Assembly (NCBI GenBank): GCA_024280775.1
Contig: JAJRPM010000012.1
Coordinates: forward strand, 1 to 64,000
Direction of reading: 5' to 3'
DNA from: Candidatus Zixiibacteriota bacterium
GTDB lineage: Bacteria; Zixibacteria; MSB-5A5; GN15; JACZUZ01
Length of the DNA: 64,000 bases
The position numbers were made by a program, and so were the translations under genes. The number at the start of each line of letters is the position of its first letter. The stretch's first letter is position 1. Shown in pieces: positions 61,569 through 64,000 of this stretch. The notes beneath the pieces were generated by a model. It saw only the letters and a list, made by a program, of their open reading frames with translations, did no database searches and was not told the origin of the DNA.

Positions 61569-62828
61569 CTAAACTGTAAGCGCCTTTAGGGCTTCTTCAC
61601 GAGCGGCGACAGTCAGCGCTCTGTGTTCACGCTCTCTACCGGTTCCAAAGAGGAATCTCTCCAGGGAGTCTGCGATGCGCTCGGCTGTGTGTCCATCCCA
61701 AAGCGGCGGAGCTTGATGCGCAACTCTTGGCTCTTGCATGAACCGTCGCGCATGCTCAACCGCTGAGGCGACGTTTAGTCCGATTAGGTGATTTGTGCCG
61801 TGAGTGATGGTGATAGGCCGCTCGGTGTTGGGACGTAGTGTCAAACATGGCACACCAAGGAAGCTAGTTTCCTCCTGTACGCCGCCTGAATCAGTTAGTG
61901 TCACACCTGATTCTTTTTGGAGTTTTAGGAAATCAAAATAGCCCAACGGCTCTGTCATAACCAAATTTTCCAAACCGCCTTCCATGAAACGCTTGGCGCG
62001 TCCACCGCAGGCGACTAGATTTTTTCGGGTGCGCGGATGCGCCGGGAAGACAACTTTGTAGTCCTGAGCTATTTGCTCAATAATATCTAATACTGAGTCA
62101 AGCCCGGCTTGGTCATCGACATTCCCTGGACGGTGCATAGTTAACAAGGCATATTTCTGGGGTTGAAGATCCAGAGTTTCAAGGATGTTCGATTTGTCCG
62201 CTGACGGAAGGAATTTTACAAGAGTATCAATCATGATATTTCCAACTAATTCAATTCTCTCGCGGGGAACGCCTTCTCTTTCGAGGTTGCGATCTGCATC
62301 TTTCGAGGGAGTCAGTAACAAATCAGCCAGGCAGTCAGTCACCAAACGATTTAGCTCTTCGGGCATGGTGCGATCAAATGAACGCAGTCCTGCTTCTACA
62401 TGCGCCACTGCGATACCGCGCTTGGCCGCTGTCACTGAAGCCGCCAGAGTCGAATTGATATCGCCAAAAACTACCACCATATCCGGGCTCTCTTCGGTGA
62501 AGACTTTGTCACACTCTATCATCACCTTGGCGGTTTGCTCAGCGTGTGAACCAGAGCCAACACCTAGATGGATATGCGGGTTGGGAATACCCAGTTCTGT
62601 GAAAAAGATATCGGACATCTTGCTGTCGTAGTGTTGGCCGGTGTGCATAATCAAGGTGTTGAACTTGTTACTACGTGAGGCCAACGCGCTGTATAGTGGC
62701 GCTAGTTTCACAAAATTCGGACGAGCTCCGGCGACTAGAATTACTGTCTTGGGTGTAGAGTTATTTCCCTCTGTGGTCCGAATGTTTATCCGGTTGGAGT
62801 CTGCTAATGACAGTCTTGATGATTTCAT
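61569..62828 (-). CDS. wecB: UDP-N-acetylglucosamine 2-epimerase (non-hydrolysing)
   Basis: This 419-residue cytoplasmic enzyme converts UDP-GlcNAc to UDP-ManNAc, a precursor of ManNAc and ManNAc-uronic acid in capsules. The family signatures are clear: A-G-A-R-P-N-F-V-K-L-A-P-L at residue ~33, G-D-I-N-S-T-L-A, H-V-E-A-G-L-R-S, and D-S-G-G-V-Q-E-E near residue 310. An N-terminal extension of about 25 polar residues is not part of the core. AAGGA lies about eight bases upstream of the ATG. The bi-domain dehydrogenase downstream could oxidise the product to a uronate. The gene lies 15 bases after the chain-length protein. Confidence 0.93.
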   Translation of the reverse strand: MKSSRLSLADSNRINIRTTEGNNSTPKTVILVAGARPNFVKLAPLYSALASRSNKFNTLIMHTGQHYDSKMSDIFFTELGIPNPHIHLGVGSGSHAEQTAKVMIECDKVFTEESPDMVVVFGDINSTLAASVTAAKRGIAVAHVEAGLRSFDRTMPEELNRLVTDCLADLLLTPSKDADRNLEREGVPRERIELVGNIMIDTLVKFLPSADKSNILETLDLQPQKYALLTMHRPGNVDDQAGLDSVLDIIEQIAQDYKVVFPAHPRTRKNLVACGGRAKRFMEGGLENLVMTEPLGYFDFLKLQKESGVTLTDSGGVQEETSFLGVPCLTLRPNTERPITITHGTNHLIGLNVASAVEHARRFMQEPRVAHQAPPLWDGHTAERIADSLERFLFGTGREREHRALTVAAREEALKALTV

Positions 62829-62843
62829 TTGTATATCCTTTTC

Positions 62844-64000
62844 TCAGGAGCTGGTGGAGGTTTCCTGTGAGTGAGCAACAGCTATTGCCGCATCCGGCGC
62901 TTCGGGCGTGACATTGGCAAACCTTTTTGCTAGACGCGGGTAGCTGGTGTTGATATCGTTACTTAGTTTCCGCCAGGAATCTCTCTCTGGGTCGGCTATT
63001 CTGGTCTTCAGCGATTCACGAATAATTATCAACCCGATTCCAAAGACACCTGCGATTAGCATCGCGAAAATGACTGTCAATGTTCTTTGCGGGGCTGATT
63101 TGACAAGCGGTACAGATGGTGTATCCAGAGCCTGAACCACCGGCAGATCTTTGCGTGACTCGCTCTTTGCCAGTTCATATTGCTGGGTTAACAGAGCAAA
63201 AGTTTTGAGCTTAATCTCTAAATCACGTTTGTGAATCAGCAAGCCCTTTTGAAGCGTCGGGTCATTTGATAGCGCCCAGTCACGGTTGACTGTTTGGAAT
63301 TCCTCCAGCGCATTCTCGGCGGATTCTAGTTCAGTTTCACTGACTTCTAATCTTTCACGAAGGAAATTCTCGTATTCGGTGGCGCGAGTTTTTCGTTGGG
63401 TGCGATTGAAGCTGTCGAGTTCATCGATGAACGCCTGACCTACCAGCGCCGACAGCTCGGGGTATTTTGTCGTTACATTCAAAGAAACGACACCGGTTTT
63501 GAATTCCGCGCTTACGCCAACGATTTTTGCCAAAGCTTTACGCGCTTTATCGAGATTCTCTTCCTCAAGGTACTCCTGCATGGTCAGCGAATGTTCCTGA
63601 CCATCAGAGTTGAAGACAAAGCGCTTTAGCAGGATTGTGTTTCGCAAACGTGCGCTGTTAAGCGTGGTGGGGAAAAGCTCCGAGGAACTTTCTCCGCCGC
63701 TACCGATTCCACCGGCTATATCCAGCATGGACATTCCAGTGATACCTTTGAGAGCTGACAGCGCTCCGCCGCTTTTGGAGGGAAGCAATGTTGCATTTGA
63801 AGTGTACTTGTTCGGAATGAACAAGGTGGCTACCGCTGTGACTATTCCGGCAGTCAGCGTTGCGCCGATTAGCCAGCGACGATTTAGAAACATCAGACGC
63901 AGAAATGAGAACATGTCAAAATTGACGGAGTCCGCATGGTTTTCAGATGCAGTTTTCGATGCCGCGATTGGTGATGAGAGAGTTGTTTTGGAACTCCCTT
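62844..64000 (-). CDS. Wzz-type polysaccharide chain-length determinant (partial, runs off the right edge)
   Basis: This inner-membrane polysaccharide co-polymerase has two helices, W-L-I-G-A-T-L-T-A-G-I-V-T-A near the start and L-T-V-I-F-A-M-L-I-A-G-V-F-G-I-G-L-I near the C terminus, with a long periplasmic coiled region (residues ~130-265). The P-x-x-P near the second helix, here T-P-S-V-P-L-V-K-S-A-P-Q-R, matches the Wzz family. The reading frame is open past the ATG at 63914 to the window edge with no stop and no Shine-Dalgarno at that ATG, so the true start probably lies beyond base 64000. It sets chain length during Wzy polymerisation. It lacks a tyrosine-kinase domain. Confidence 0.88.
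   Translation of the reverse strand, partial: GSSKTTLSSPIAASKTASENHADSVNFDMFSFLRLMFLNRRWLIGATLTAGIVTAVATLFIPNKYTSNATLLPSKSGGALSALKGITGMSMLDIAGGIGSGGESSSELFPTTLNSARLRNTILLKRFVFNSDGQEHSLTMQEYLEEENLDKARKALAKIVGVSAEFKTGVVSLNVTTKYPELSALVGQAFIDELDSFNRTQRKTRATEYENFLRERLEVSETELESAENALEEFQTVNRDWALSNDPTLQKGLLIHKRDLEIKLKTFALLTQQYELAKSESRKDLPVVQALDTPSVPLVKSAPQRTLTVIFAMLIAGVFGIGLIIIRESLKTRIADPERDSWRKLSNDINTSYPRLAKRFANVTPEAPDAAIAVAHSQETSTSS

Noticed and set aside
62185-62631. Plus-strand open frame of 148 codons
   Set aside because: It is antisense within wecB; Ser/Thr-rich composition mirrors the sense codons and no motif is present.

Overview
This window comes from the chromosome of a Gram-negative bacterium that uses the standard genetic code. 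Outer-membrane barrels, Sec signal peptides, lipoproteins and a capsule locus point to two membranes. Reg_prop propellers, very large secreted proteins resembling the TANFOR-type giants of gliding Bacteroidetes, FN3 proteins and strings of multihaem cytochromes suggest the wider FCB group or an uncultured relative such as Zixibacteria-like lineages. That placement is inference. There is no rRNA, CRISPR array, insertion sequence or phage gene. The only RNA gene is tRNA-Glu(TTC).

Layout. Bases 1-5300 hold two secreted seven-blade Reg_prop propellers flanking a CPBP protease, an NAD(P)-binding protein and a mono-haem DUF3365 lipoprotein. Bases 5350-12502 (minus strand) are a compact five-gene redox operon: a membrane-anchored Fe-S/flavin oxidoreductase, a cytochrome-b-like membrane protein, a 20-haem cytochrome, a 19-haem cytochrome and an outer-membrane barrel. 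It looks like a trans-envelope electron conduit. Bases 12960-22536 (minus) are a second operon encoding a giant carboxypeptidase-regulatory-repeat protein, an FN3 protein and another barrel. A second giant at 22824-27299 is transcribed divergently and shares the N-terminal module of the first.

Bases 27574-35805 contain a MalT-like ATPase/SARP (BTAD) regulator divergent from a three-gene operon for a 70-residue protein, a probable lipoprotein and a secreted coiled-coil protein. Bases 35868-48228 hold the tRNA, two extended SDRs, an SGNH hydrolase, a class V aminotransferase, a MEMO-AMMECR1 fusion, an NfeD/SPFH pair ending in a clear intrinsic terminator, a methyltransferase, a DUF302 protein and a DUF255 thioredoxin-fold lipoprotein.

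Bases 48382-64000 (minus, running in from beyond the right edge) are an exopolysaccharide/capsule locus: Wzz-like chain-length protein, WecB, heparinase-like lyase, Wzy-like polymerase, glycosyltransferase, an aminotransferase-fold protein lacking the PLP lysine, a bi-domain dehydrogenase, a second glycosyltransferase, the initiating sugar-phosphate transferase and a Wzi-like outer-membrane protein. Several junctions are ATGA/GTGA/TAATG overlaps, so the genes are probably translated as a coupled unit. No flippase or Wza-type exporter is in the window.

The items most worth following up are the redox operon and its unusual Fe-S flavoprotein, the divergent giant pair with its FN3/barrel partners, and the lysine-less aminotransferase fold in the capsule locus.
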